NCBI GenBank assembly: GCA_963575745.1
Contig: CAUYUJ010003058.1
Coordinates: 373,698 to 433,697, forward strand
Length of the DNA: 60,000 nucleotides
Origin: Prorocentrum cordatum
Lineage: Eukaryota; Sar; Dinophyceae; Prorocentrales; Prorocentraceae
Direction: 5' to 3'
A program made the translations under genes and the position numbers. The notes under the pieces are model-generated. The model worked only from the letters and a program-made list of their open reading frames with translations. It ran no database searches and was not told where the DNA came from. Shown one piece after another: positions 46,971 to 56,699 of the stretch (its first letter is position 1; every line of letters starts with the position of its first letter).

Positions 46971-48790
46971 TAGATGCCCCCGGCGGCTCCGCGGGAGTTG
47001 CTGCCCTTGCGGCCGCTCGCCGCGGCCGCCTACGGCCTGGTCTTCGCGGGCCTGGGCCGCAGCATTCGCTCTCGAGTTCGCCGAAGCGGGCGCGGGCGGC
47101 AGCGGGCGTCTGACAGCGTGGAGTCGCTGAGCGGCATGTTTGGCCGCGCGGCCCCAGAAGCGGGTCACTTGTCTTTTGGGCCGGCTCATGGGCTCTCGCG
47201 CGCCCGTCAAGTCGTTCGCGACGCTGGACATTCCCCCTGCTCTTCCGCGGCAGCCCCGCCGGGCGCCGCGCGGCGCCGCCCCGGGGCGCGACCGCGTCGA
47301 CGCCGGGCCCCGAGCCAAGTGCCAGGGAGAGCTCCTCTCGCTGCCCTCGCGGGCGCGGAGCGAGATCTATGGGCGCTGGCGCGCGCGGCTTTGGCGGGGG
47401 GCGAGCGGCCCGCGGTGGCCGGAGTTGTCGACGCGTCTGCGCTTAGCTCATCCTGGGCCCTGTCGACGCGGGATTCGTCGCGCGGGCCTCGCCCTCAGAT
47501 GCCACTCTCGGAAGTTTCTTGATCTGGAAGGCCCATCGCAAGCAGGCGCGCCCCGCCCGGGGCGCGCGCGCAGCCCGCGGTACTTTTTATGCACCTGCGT
47601 GCAGCGAGCGGCCCGCCGCAGCCGCGCGGGCCAACGCGCGGCCCCACTCGGGCGCAAAGGCGCGCGCGGGTCAGGCCGGCTCGAAGGCTTAAACGATACT
47701 TTTCACGTTGCTCATGTAGCGCCAGGCATGTCCGAGCATTCCAACCCCCCATGGCGCGCCTGCCCACGCTGCAGGGGTCCGTCCTGATTTGCGCGTTGAG
47801 GCGGATAGTTGCGTCGCCTCTCCTCAATTGCAAGTTTTGCCCATGGGGCAGTCTTGGAACCTTTTTTTTCTGCCGGGGGCTAGCGGGGGCCAGCGCGCTG
47901 AGGCGCGGCTTCGGCGGGCGCCGCCTGCTGCGTGGCGGGCAGCAGGTCGCGCCCCTGAGCGAGCCCGCGAACGCGGCGCACGTTGGCGAAGTGGCCGTCG
48001 TCGGCGCCGACCGCGCCAACTGCGCCGCCACCTGCGCCAACGCCGTTGCCGACCTCGAGCAGCGCGGGCTCGAGCGCAAGGGCGTCGGAGCCGGCCGCGC
48101 TCAAAGAGTTCGCGGGCCCGGCGATTGAGCGGGGCGCCGAGCGCGCGGGCGCGTCGCGGGAGCGCCTCGATCTGGCGGGCGCGGCTGGCCACGCAGGACA
48201 TCTTGGGCAGGGGCTTCTACGCGGGGGGCGAGCTGCCGCGCGTCGTCGGCCGCTCCATCTGGGCCGCGCTCGTCGGGGGGGGCCCTCTCCACCCCGCAGT
48301 CCACCTGCGCCTTCTGCCGCAGGAGCGGCAGCCAGCGGCGCCGCCGGTGGTCGCGCGTTCGGCAGGGGCCGCGTCGGGCTTCGACTCTCGTGGTCTGCAG
48401 CTCCGCGGGCGCGAGGGCGGCCGCCGACCAGCTGGGCTTAGCCGCCGACGCCCGGGGCGCCGGTGACAACGGCGACTTCGGAGGCACTGGCGTTGTTGAG
48501 CGCGGAGAGCACCGGCGGGTGCTCGGAGGAGAGGCGCGTTGCCGTGCTCGACGCGACCGCTGTTCGCCAGCTGGCCTTGGGGCTCGACAACTCCGCTGTG
48601 GCCGCCCAGCGGCGTTGCCCTCGGCGCGGCAGTTGTTCCCCCCGCCAGGACAAGCGGTCTCTCGTTAAGGGGCGATTCATCACACCAGATGAAATTGTGC
48701 ATCTTCGCCATCTCCCTCTTCGTTCTAGGTGGATTCTGTCAGAACATAATCCGTCGGATCGCCCATCCCGCATGGCATCCGGCTCAGTTC
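46971..48790 (+). pseudogene. RT and RNase H remnant of element 2
   Basis: Frame-broken pol. RT motif B is readable as VLPMGQSWNLFF (47834-47869). The frame then shifts at a T8 run (47862-47869). In the new frame the peptide HVGEVAVVGADRANC (from 47979) falls where palm motif C (Y-x-D-N/D) is expected, but the Asp is absent. RNase H is recognised by LDNSAVAAQ (near 48585) and its C-terminal signature WILSEHNPSDRPSR (48730-48771). Order and spacing fit gag-RT-RNase H. Upstream, 46980-47800 has Arg-rich coding-like peptides I cannot assign. Confidence 0.5.
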
Positions 48791-49329
48791 GCGACCCTCC
48801 GGGCGCTCCCAGACATGTCGCGGCAACCGGGCCCGCGGCCCAAACCTCGGCGGCGACGGTCTCGCGGCCGAGTTCGATGCCCTCGCTTGCTGCCGGTCGC
48901 AACTCGGCGGTGGCCGCCTCCGCCCCGGGGGCGAGCTTCAGGGCGGCCCAGCGGTCGGGGGGGCCGCCAACGCCGGCTTCTATATTATGTTGGCGACGCG
49001 GGGGGCGCAGGCGCTGAGGGGGCCAGCTCGAGCGACTCCCCCGGCGCCGGCGGCAAGCCCTAGAGCCCTGTCAGCGGGGTCGGCGCTCCAGCCGCCTCGC
49101 AGAGCAGCTCCGAGCCAGGCCTCGAGGGCGGCGAGAGGGCGGCGCCGCGCGTCGCAGCGCGCGGAAGCGAAGCAGGACGTCGCGCGGACGGGGCCATCCG
49201 ACGTCAGCCAGTGTAGCTTCGAGCGCGAGCGGGAAGAGCCGTCTCCGTTGTCCTTCCGCAGGGCGAACCAGTTGCCGCTGACCGCCGCGGCGACCGCGGG
49301 CGCGGCCATCAGCTTCTTCCCGGACGGCA

Positions 49330-50102
49330 ACAACCGCGACGAGAGGAGAAGGCCACCGCCGCGGCTAGGCATTTCAGCCCGGCCCTGCCGCCAGGCGATT
49401 CTCACAATCGACGCCGCGGACCTGCGCTGCCGCGCGAGGGTTCAGGCGGCTGGCGCCGGACGCGGCCACCGATGCCCAGGCCCGCCCTCGTCGTGGCGGC
49501 GGTCCTCGCGGGGTCGACCGGCCGCCCGGGGCCGGCCCTGGCCCCGGCGCGGGCGCGAAGCAAGACTGGCAACTTCGACGAGGGCGTGCTTATCAGCGGC
49601 GGAATGTTCAGTGCAGCGGGAGACTCTCTGGGCCGCCCGCGCGCGATGCGCGCGCCGGCCGAGGGGCCGCGGACCCTCGGAGCGGGCCTGTTTCAGAGGG
49701 CGTTCAAGCACTTGGCATCGCTCGGACGTGCGCAATTTTCGCCCGGCGAGGAACATCGAGGAGCATCCTTGATCATTTGGCGGAAAATACAAGGCATGGA
49801 CGCCCGAGCGATGGCCAGAGCAGATGTCCATCTCCCTCGGCCTGCCAGACGCCCGCCCGCACCAGGTTCGGCGCGGTGCGGCCGGCGCAGACGCGGCCGG
49901 AGGACGACGGGACATGGCCGAGGTGAAGGCGCGGCTCTGGCACCATACCTACTCATCTACCCGTCGGCGCAAGTCGATGGTGGAGTGCGGCGCGATGATC
50001 GAGCGTCGCCTGGCCGACCTGCTGAGTGGCCGCCAGGCGCCGCCAGCGCCGCCCGGGGCCGCGCCTGGATCGCGGGCGACGCCAGCCAGGCGAAGGCGCT
50101 GA
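49330..50102 (+). pseudogene. tyrosine recombinase remnant of element 2
   Basis: Recombinase motifs lie in three frames. ISARPCRQAILTIDAADL (Arg codon 49380-49382) fits the Arg I box. ARSKTGNFDEGVLI (near 49555) fits the intervening segment seen in this recombinase family. HQVR (49860-49871) fits HxxR, followed by KARLWHH (the GRW position) and SSTRRRKSM. The nucleophilic Tyr expected after SS-x-RR is Arg instead (CGC at 49968-49970), so strand exchange should be impossible. The assignment depends on motif order and on RNase H lying upstream. The break points suggest old decay. Confidence 0.5.
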
Positions 50103-50181
50103 ACAGGGGGGCCGCCCAGCGGCCCTTGCAGCTAGCTATGCATCAGGCCATCTGTTCTCGGTCAGGATTGGCACCCGCTAG

Positions 50182-50880
50182 ATATTTCTCGATCTCTTCT
50201 CATGTAACGGAGGCGTCAGGAAGGGCATCAAAAATTGGTCGGGCTTCGGGTGCCTCTCGCCTGATATCGCTGTCGATCCTGCCTTTGACCCCTCCTCTTC
50301 CGTCGCGAGTAATATGCTGACGCGGTGGGTCGGTGCCGGCCTCATCCGCGGCGCCTTTCTTGCGCCGCCGCGCTCGACCTGGAGCGTGGCCAGTCGAGGC
50401 TGGCACCGCGCTGCCGAATGCACGTGCGGCCCCCCATTTTTGGACGCCGCTGCCGCCGGGCGCGCAATGGTTGGAAGTTTGGCTCTCGAGCGCGCTCGGC
50501 GAGTGGTCACCGCGCGCGTTGGTCGCGGGGTGCCCGCGATCATTGAGAACCCGCAGTTGTCTCTCATGTGAGACTCATGTGGCGCGAGCAGGCGATGGCA
50601 CAGTTAACGTCGCATCCCCACGCCAGGTTCGCAGTCGCAGATCTTGGTCAGCATGGCGCCCGCTGGCGCACGGGCGCGCGTTTCGCTTCATGGAGCTGTC
50701 GGCTGCCACCCTGCGCCTTGCGTCGACGATGCCAGGGGCGAAGGGGCCGCCGCTCTATGTCAGGCCATCCGAACATGTCGCTTGAGCACTGTGCGCCTGG
50801 CGGCGCCCGCTGGACTGCGATTGCCTCCCCTTGCCCCTCGAGCATCAATCGTTTGGCCAGCCGCCGGCTTGCGCGGAGTG
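50182..50880 (+). pseudogene. C5-methyltransferase-like domain of element 2
   Basis: The open frame at 50182-50571 begins IFLDLFSCNGGV, matching methyltransferase motif I (FLDLFxGxGG), then SPDIAVDPAFD, GAGLIRGAFL and APPRSTWSVASRG. The last corresponds to motif IV (G-P/T-P-C-x-x-W-S), but the catalytic Cys is Arg (50371-50373). ENPQLS near 50550 fits the ENP/ENV motif. An exact 11-bp duplication (CTCATGTGAGA, 50563-50581) then breaks the frame. The C-terminal part continues in other frames (VADLGQHGARW, EHCAPGGARW) to about 50880. The domain follows the recombinase by only 80 bp, so it was probably part of the same element. It is clearly inactive in this copy. Confidence 0.55.
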
Positions 50881-51021
50881 CCGCGAGCGTCGAGAGTGCG
50901 CGACAAAATCGCCTCATTCGCAAGATCTGTGCTGCCACCTTACGCGATCTCGCTGTTTGGAAAAGTTCGAGGCATTGCATTTGGGCATTTATTGTCGGCC
51001 TGGCAGCCAGAATGGGATGCG

Positions 51022-51133
51022 ACGTTGCGGGCTCAGCTAACGAAGTGATCTGGCATTCGCATCCTGTTTGCATGTATGCGACTCCTGCTCTAAGCAGCCC
51101 GGCATTTCTTGCATGCCGTTCTTGTTATGGCAG
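51022..51133 (+). repeat. direct repeat at 3' end of element 2, copy 1 (B1-like)
   Basis: Shares GTTG(C/T)GGGCTC near its start and CCCGGCATTTC...GTTCT(T)G...GGCAG at its end with 51293-51411, about 272 bp downstream. Confidence 0.55.
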
Positions 51134-51292
51134 TTGAAGAGAAGCCCAAAAGCAAAGCCCATATTCTGTGAACGCTATTGCTGCGCACTCCCGCTGCTGA
51201 CGCTGCCAACTTCCGTCGGCGCCTTCCTCGAGTTCCTTCTCCCCCCCCTTCTCCAGGTCACTGTTGCTACTGATGTGTAGTTTGCTCAGGTG

Positions 51293-51411
51293 TTGTGGGC
51301 TCGGCAACTGACGTGATATTGTGTCCGGGCCCCGTCTGAATTTCGAATTCCTGCGCGTGTCTCGCTGCGTGGGCACCCCGGCATTTCCTATAAATCGCTC
51401 ATGTTCTGGCA
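51293..51411 (+). repeat. direct repeat at 3' end of element 2, copy 2 (B2-like)
   Basis: Partner of 51022-51133. The spacer between the copies resembles sequence upstream of the gag frame, as expected for A2 between B1 and B2. Confidence 0.5.
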
Positions 51412-52890
51412 GCGGAACAGGGGCTCGGCAGGCCCATCAGCGTCTCCTTCCTCCGCCCCCCCCCTCCTCTCCACGTGTGGTTCGTGGCCGACGTGGAACT
51501 TCATTCGCAGCCTCGGCCGGCAGGCTTCCAGTCGACCGCCCAATCTTCAGCGCGTTGCCTCGCGCACGCCACCCCCCCGCGGGCGCTGCGCGCCCCAAGC
51601 CCAAAGCCCGCCGTAGCTGCCGCGATGGTCTGCGCAGTCTGCGCGCGCGTGCTGCCGCTCGTCCTCTCTGAGCGCCTGCAATGCGCCATCGCCCCCGTCT
51701 TATGCGCATGTCCAGCAGAGACTCCGTCGGGGTCACATTGCGCTGGAGTAAGTCCCCCCCCCCCCCCCGACGGCGGCGCGAACTTCCCCCGCGCGCCCGC
51801 CTGGTCGACGACGCGGACTTCGGAGGCAGCCGCAGCATCGGGGGCCACGACAATCGACGATGGCGAAGTGCACAGGTTTCAAGCCAAGCAGAAAGTCGCA
51901 CTGGTTGCGAGGAGCATCGCCGTCGAAACCGTAGAGACCTTCATCGAGATCGGCGCCCTGATGCTCGAGACGGCGATAGACCGTGCGAGCGCTGGCCAGA
52001 CCCCCAACTATCGAGACAATTTCTTTCGACACAATGAACGCGAAATAGATTTTAGACGCAGAGCTGGGTCATTTGCTAGGAAAACAGATCCTCTCCAACG
52101 TAGAGATTCTCGTTGTCGTAATGGAGCTCTTCATCTGTCCCTGATCATGCCGGTGTTAGTGGTGGGCCTCATGTCGCCGCGCATCCTCAACAGTGCGTCC
52201 GCTCTGCGTGCGGCGCAGGAGTTGGAAGCTGCAGCTACGTTCCCTTCTCAGCAGCCTGAAAGTGCTCCTGGAGTGACCTGCCGTCGCGCGAGGCCTGCCG
52301 ACTCCTCCGGAGCATCTTGTTGGCCCGCCTCCTGAATTGCCCGACCTGATTAGGCGGCCAGCGACGCCTGGGGGGGGGGCAGATAGCGGCGGCGACGGCG
52401 CAGCCCGCGAACGCGGCGAACAAACCCTTTACCTCCGCGGGCAGCAGCGGACGGCTGTCAACGCGCAGGCGGCTGTCAGTGCAGCGGGCAGAACGCGAAC
52501 CATCTCGAGCAGCATTGCCACAGTAAACGCGACCTTTACGAACGAGTCCAGAAAGTCGACGGTGATCAACGCAAGATGCGCGCCGAAGTTGCCCCAATGG
52601 AAGCGCCCTCTGCCATCGCGGAAGCAGCGGGGCCATTCGATCTGCAGGGCGCGGCACAGTTGGAACGAGCGCCAGACCCGACCGCGTTGAATACCGGAGC
52701 CCCACGCGGGATTGCCCTAAAATGTTGGGCTGCTTTGCATGCGTGGATTTCCACTTTCAGGAGTTCCTGCTGACCGCGCCCAATTTCGCGGCGACCTGCC
52801 CCGGCGCAGGTTTGCCCCCCAAGTCTCGGGGGGCGGGCGGGCGGGGGGCATCCGCTCCAGCCAGAACAATGGCGTTGTAAAGAGCGCGCC
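51412..52890. other. spacer with an unassigned open frame
   Basis: An open frame at 51475-52335 includes a plausible helical stretch (VARSIAVETVETFIEIGALM, 51900-51960), but the antisense frame over the same bases looks equally protein-like, so I assign nothing. A C run lies at 51756-51768. Confidence 0.4.
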
Positions 52891-53379
52891 GTGCCCCCGC
52901 TGGTTCCCGCGCATTCAAGGCGCGAGACGCATCTGGCACGCGCCGCTCGCTCAGGCCGCTCAGCGGACGATCTAGGCATGGCGATGCGGCGCGCGAGGCG
53001 TCTAGTGCACGATGCATTTGTCTTTTCGGACATTGGGCGCCCTGCGCTGCCCAAACCTCAGACAACCGAGCGCGCGCGTGCGCCGCCGTGGGCTGCGCGC
53101 GCAGAGCAGGTCGCCCAGGCGCTTCCAGATGACTTGCGACGGTGGGCCCCGCGCTGGGCAGGTTTTGAAATCGCCGGCCCCGCCGCTGGGGTCGCGGTGG
53201 GCCCCTGGGCTGCTCTAGCTTCCACCTGGGGCCCAGCCGCGGAGAAATGGTGGCCCCGCATTGCGGCCCTTCCCTTGTCGGGGGCAGCCCCCAGCGTGCA
53301 CTTCCACGGCAGTGTCCACACTGCGCGACGTCGCCCAAGGGTCTCTTCCATGATTCGCAAGCTCGAGCACCAGGCGTAG
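52891..53379 (+). pseudogene. possible LINE-type RT fragment
   Basis: A 162-residue frame without a clear start. Its centre (LPDDLRRWAPRWAGFEIAGP, then GVAVGPWAALASTW and KWWPRIAALPLSG) resembles the 'G-F-x-x-G-P ... W' segment between palm and thumb in non-LTR reverse transcriptases of dinoflagellates, as I remember them. No catalytic residues are visible. It lies 2.4 kb upstream of the LINE-like fragment at 55800. It is a weak call. Confidence 0.3.
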
Positions 53380-55146
53380 CACGAGCTCTGGGGATCCGTG
53401 CCGAACAGCTTAATATGATCTTTGACATGCCCGTTGGGCCCGCCATGTTAAGATTGCGCCTAACCTTCGCTCTGCTCCTGTCCTGGGCGAGGAGCTGGTG
53501 CGCCCCTTTCATGCTTGCCCGCCATGCATGGCGCCCGGCGTTTCACTCCCTGCGCGCGCGTGCTCGGGGGCATGCCTTGATGGCCCGCTTCTCGGCAAAG
53601 CAAATATGGCGTCGCCCCTTCTCTGTCGCTCAATTTCCCGGGCAGGTGCGCCTTCCCCCGCCCGGAATTGGCGCTCCCGAGCGCTAGCGCGAAGCATTCG
53701 CCATAGCTCGCGAGCGCATCCTCGGTGCGACGAAAGAGGGCAAGAAGCCCCTATCTCAACGCATCCTCGACCGCGCACTCAGGCCCGCCGCGTCTCCGGA
53801 CAAAAAATTCAGCGCGCGGCGCATGCCGATTCCTAGGGGGGATGGCGGCTGTTGCGGAGCGGTGGGCGGGGGGGGGGGGGCTGTGAAGAATGCAGCATGC
53901 AGCTGGAGCCTTCGTGGCAATGAAGGATGATCAAACATTGGCCGCGGCGTGGTGTACCTCGCATCGCTTACATGCAGGTGTTTTTGTAACTAATCCGATC
54001 ACGTGGTTGGGACTCGGGAGGTCGTCGGACTACGGGGTGGCGGGTCGGAGTTCTCTGTGTTGTAATGTGTCGAATTCAATGTTGCTGCGTTGCGTATGTG
54101 CCACCGATCCCGTGGTTCCCTCAGATCACAACTATGGGCTAATTTACGACATAATCGATTCGCTGTGCTGCTCGAGTTCAGATGGATCACTAGCCGCTTC
54201 TTGTCTTACCTATCACATGAAGTTGCTACAAAACCGTTGTGGCCTTGGGAACCCGTTGCGGGTGCTCTCTTCGTTTGTTATAATAAAAAAAAACGGCGCG
54301 GTAGTAGGTGTCTCTGCTGCTGCGCCCTTCACTCCTTCGCCTGACCCGCCCCGCGGTGAGCCTTTCCCGCTGCTTTTCTTGGCGGCCGCCCAAGCTTTTT
54401 CTCTTGTTTCGTTTTGCGGTGAGTCGTCCGTGCGCCTGGCGTTATTGTGGCATCAGGCTTGTCATGTGCGTTGGTTCGGGCTGTGTGTGTGGCGAAAGTG
54501 GTAAGGGACTTCGTGTTGAAAATGCCGAAGCGCCTTCTTGCAGGAACCCATTGCCTCCATCTGCGCACATTGAACGGTGCGGAGGCCGAGGTGTGTCTAC
54601 AGACAGACCATCACAGTTACGTCGTCTCCTCCTCCTCCTCCTCCTCCTTTTCCCTCCTCCTCCTCCTCTTCCTCCTCCTCTTCCCCTTTTCCCTTCCTCT
54701 ACCGCTCCCCCTCCCGCCAGGGGCAAGTGCCGCCCACCCTTCCCTCCCACCACGCCCGCTGCCGCGGAGAGACCATGGCGCCCGCCAGGAACGCCGCCGC
54801 AAAGGTTCTGCGGTCCTGGCGCGGGCACGTCTGCAAGCGGCTGCTCTTCCTGCCCGGCGACGAGGCCGCGAGGCGCCGAGATTGCCTCCCTCCTCCCTCC
54901 CACAACCACCCTGCCTCTTCCCTCCTCCGTTGTCATCATATCTTCTCCTCCTCTTCCTCCTTCGACCTCCTCCTCCTCCTTTTCTCGTTGTCCTGCCGCT
55001 TTCCTCCTCCTCCCCCTTTTTTCTTCCTCCTCCCTCATACCCCCTCTTTCCTCATCCGTGACTTGTCATCCGTCGTCATCATCACCACCATCATTACAAC
55101 CATAATCGTTTCACCATCGTCAGCATCATTATCACCGTCGTCACCA
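53380..55146. other. spacer with CTC-rich block, no gene recognised
   Basis: Contains a G12 run at 53869-53880, a less GC-rich region at 53900-54300 with an A8 run near 54286, and a CTC/TCC-rich block at 54620-55040 followed by CATCATCACC repeats. I see no supportable gene. Confidence 0.5.
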
Positions 55147-55168
55147 TCCGCATACATGTTGGCTCAAG
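55147..55168 (+). other. spliced-leader relic upstream of eS6 pseudogene
   Basis: A 22-bp segment ends in TTGGCTCAAG and matches the conserved dinoflagellate spliced leader at 18 of 22 positions, by my alignment to the consensus from memory. It lies 71 bp upstream of the pseudogene ATG, as a leader joined to a short 5' UTR would. It indicates that the inserted copy derived from a mature trans-spliced mRNA. Confidence 0.6.
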
Positions 55169-55239
55169 GCGTGGTGTGATTCGGGACCGCATTACCATAT
55201 TCTCGCTCGTTTTCCTGACTTTTCCGTCGCGGAGGAGCC

Positions 55240-55795
55240 ATGTAGCTCAACATTGCCAGCACGACGATGGGACTGCATAAACTCATCGAGATGGACGACG
55301 ACAAAATGTTGTTGCATCTCTATGGCAAGCGCATGTCCGTCGAGGTGTCGGCGACTCCTTCGGTGATAAGTTCCAGGGCTGCACCTTCAAGATCTCCGGC
55401 GCCAGCGACAAGGAGGGTTTCCCGATGAAGCGCGGCATTATTTGCAACCGCCACGGGCGTCTCCCGCTCAAGAAGGGCACGTCCCGCTCCTGCTAGGGAC
55501 GCGCTGGCTGCCACAAGCGCAAGTCCATTCGTGGCCGCGGCGTGGGCCCCGTCATGGCTGTCCTCGCGCTCACGCTGGTGAAGTAGGGTGCCGAGGAGTT
55601 CCCGGGGCTGACCGATGACCAGAAGCCGCGTAGGCTGGGCCCGAAGCGCGCATCCGCGAAATCCGCAACCTTTTCAACCTGGAGAAGAAGGACAGCCTCT
55701 GCAACTCCGTGGTTCGCCGTACGATCGATCGCGGCGAGGGCAAGGAATCCAAGTCCAAGGCCCCCGTATCCAGCGGCAGATCACGGGCTTTTCCT
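55240..55795 (+). pseudogene. RPS6: processed pseudogene of ribosomal protein eS6
   Basis: The translation follows eS6 from its first residues. ATG-TAG-LNIAS corresponds to MKLNI, then HKLIEMDDDKM, YGKRMSVEV, a frame change, FKISGASDKEGFPMKRG, KRKSIRG, VLALTLVK, PGLTDDQKPRRLGPKRAS, another frame change, RNLFNLEKKD, VVRRTIDRGEGK and SKAPRIQRQIT. It stops aligning after about 185 of the family's roughly 240-250 residues. In-frame stops, all TAG, are at 55243, 55494 and 55584, and at least two frameshifts are present. Within the copied part there is no intron. With the leader relic upstream this is a retrocopy of an eS6 mRNA, 3'-truncated and joined to LINE-like sequence. It is not functional. 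Confidence 0.85.
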
Positions 55796-55799
55796 ATCG

Positions 55800-56080
55800 A
55801 CTGGCCCTGGTCCGAGATGGGCCTCCACCCGGCGGTGCAGACGTACAACGTATATGTTCTACTTGTGCTCCTGTACGTCGCCCAGCTAGACCGCCCCCCC
55901 GAAGACATTTCCGAATTGGAATCCGGGGCAGGGCGACGAGTTGCGCCTGTACGTGGCGAGTGGTGCAGCCCTGCAGACCTCCGTGGACAAGAGTTCGGGC
56001 TCGCGCGCTGGCTTCGTCCTGCTGTCTTGTCTTGTGAAGCGGCCACGCTTCGCACGGTAAGACCTTGGTTTAGGACATAA
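55800..56080 (+). pseudogene. LINE-like RT C-terminal fragment fused to eS6
   Basis: Directly after the eS6 homology the frame reads GLHPAVQTYNVYVLLVLLYVAQ, then PPEDISELE, WCSPADL and FGLARWL. The Y-N-V-Y-V-L-x-V-L-x-x-V-A-Q-L core followed by W-C-x-P-x-D-L matches the post-palm region of dinoflagellate non-LTR (LINE) RTs as I remember it. No YxDD is included, so only the 3' part is present. Its 3' end is unclear. Confidence 0.45.
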
Positions 56081-56699
56081 GCCGCTGTATTGGGGCAACG
56101 GGAGCCCCTAAACCATGTGGGCATCAAGGGCCTCGACTTTTCCCCCGTGCAAGGGCTTGCTGGGGCGCGCCAGACAGCGGGGGGCTCGAGGCGGCCCGAT
56201 CCCCGAGCCCGTAAGCATACATGGACGTGGGGAGCCTGATTCCCGAGCCCACTGTGCATCCACGATTGATGGTTGCTGTCTCGCGGGGGTCGGGGGCTCT
56301 GGCTGTTCGCGGCCTAACCCCCGAATCCTCTCTCTGCCTCCTATGGCCTTTCGGCTAGTGTTCGTCCCGTGGAAGCTGGACCTTTGTTCGCTTTTCGCCC
56401 TCTCTCCTACTGCCCCCGCCCTCGCCCCCCCACCCCGAATCCTGAATCCCACGTGCTCCTTCTCCTGGTCTGCCTCCTCCGTTTCCCTAACCTCCTTATC
56501 CTATGTTTGTTTCGGCCCCGTCCTTCCCCCCCCGTTCTCCTCTTCGGTTGTCTTGGGGCGGCGCCTAACATCAGGACGGGCACTGCATGCCCGAACGGTT
56601 TATTGGGTTTCGTGATACCCCTCTCTTGCGCCTTTGACATGAGTACACGTTTGTATCAGATGCTGTGTTTCTCCTTCATGATTCAGTTGTCGTAGCCGT
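56081..56699. other. spacer, no gene recognised
   Basis: Moderately GC-rich, with C-rich stretches at 56410-56440 and 56525-56545. It contains two similar CCCGAGCCC segments at 56202 and 56241. I see no gene. Confidence 0.5.

Larger units (their letters stand above)
45340..51411 (+). mobile_element. decayed tyrosine-recombinase retroelement 2
   Basis: Plus-strand succession of gag-like, RT, RNase H, tyrosine-recombinase and methyltransferase-like sequence, heavily frame-broken. The 3' end has a direct repeat pair (51022-51133 and 51293-51411) with a related segment between them. That middle segment (about 51150-51290) resembles 45345-45417 upstream of gag, so a diverged A1 ... B1-A2-B2 arrangement is possible. 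Several residues expected to be catalytic are replaced, so the copy is probably dead and older than element 1. Confidence 0.6.

Noticed and set aside
51475-52335. 286-residue plus-strand ORF as a gene
   Set aside because: Antisense frames over the same bases look equally protein-like, and no motif is recognisable on either strand.
14017-55586. Reassignment of TAG to one amino acid
   Set aside because: Where the original residue can be guessed (eS6 Lys, Tyr and Lys; recombinase probably Glu) the TAG replaces different residues, which fits mutation better than a changed code.
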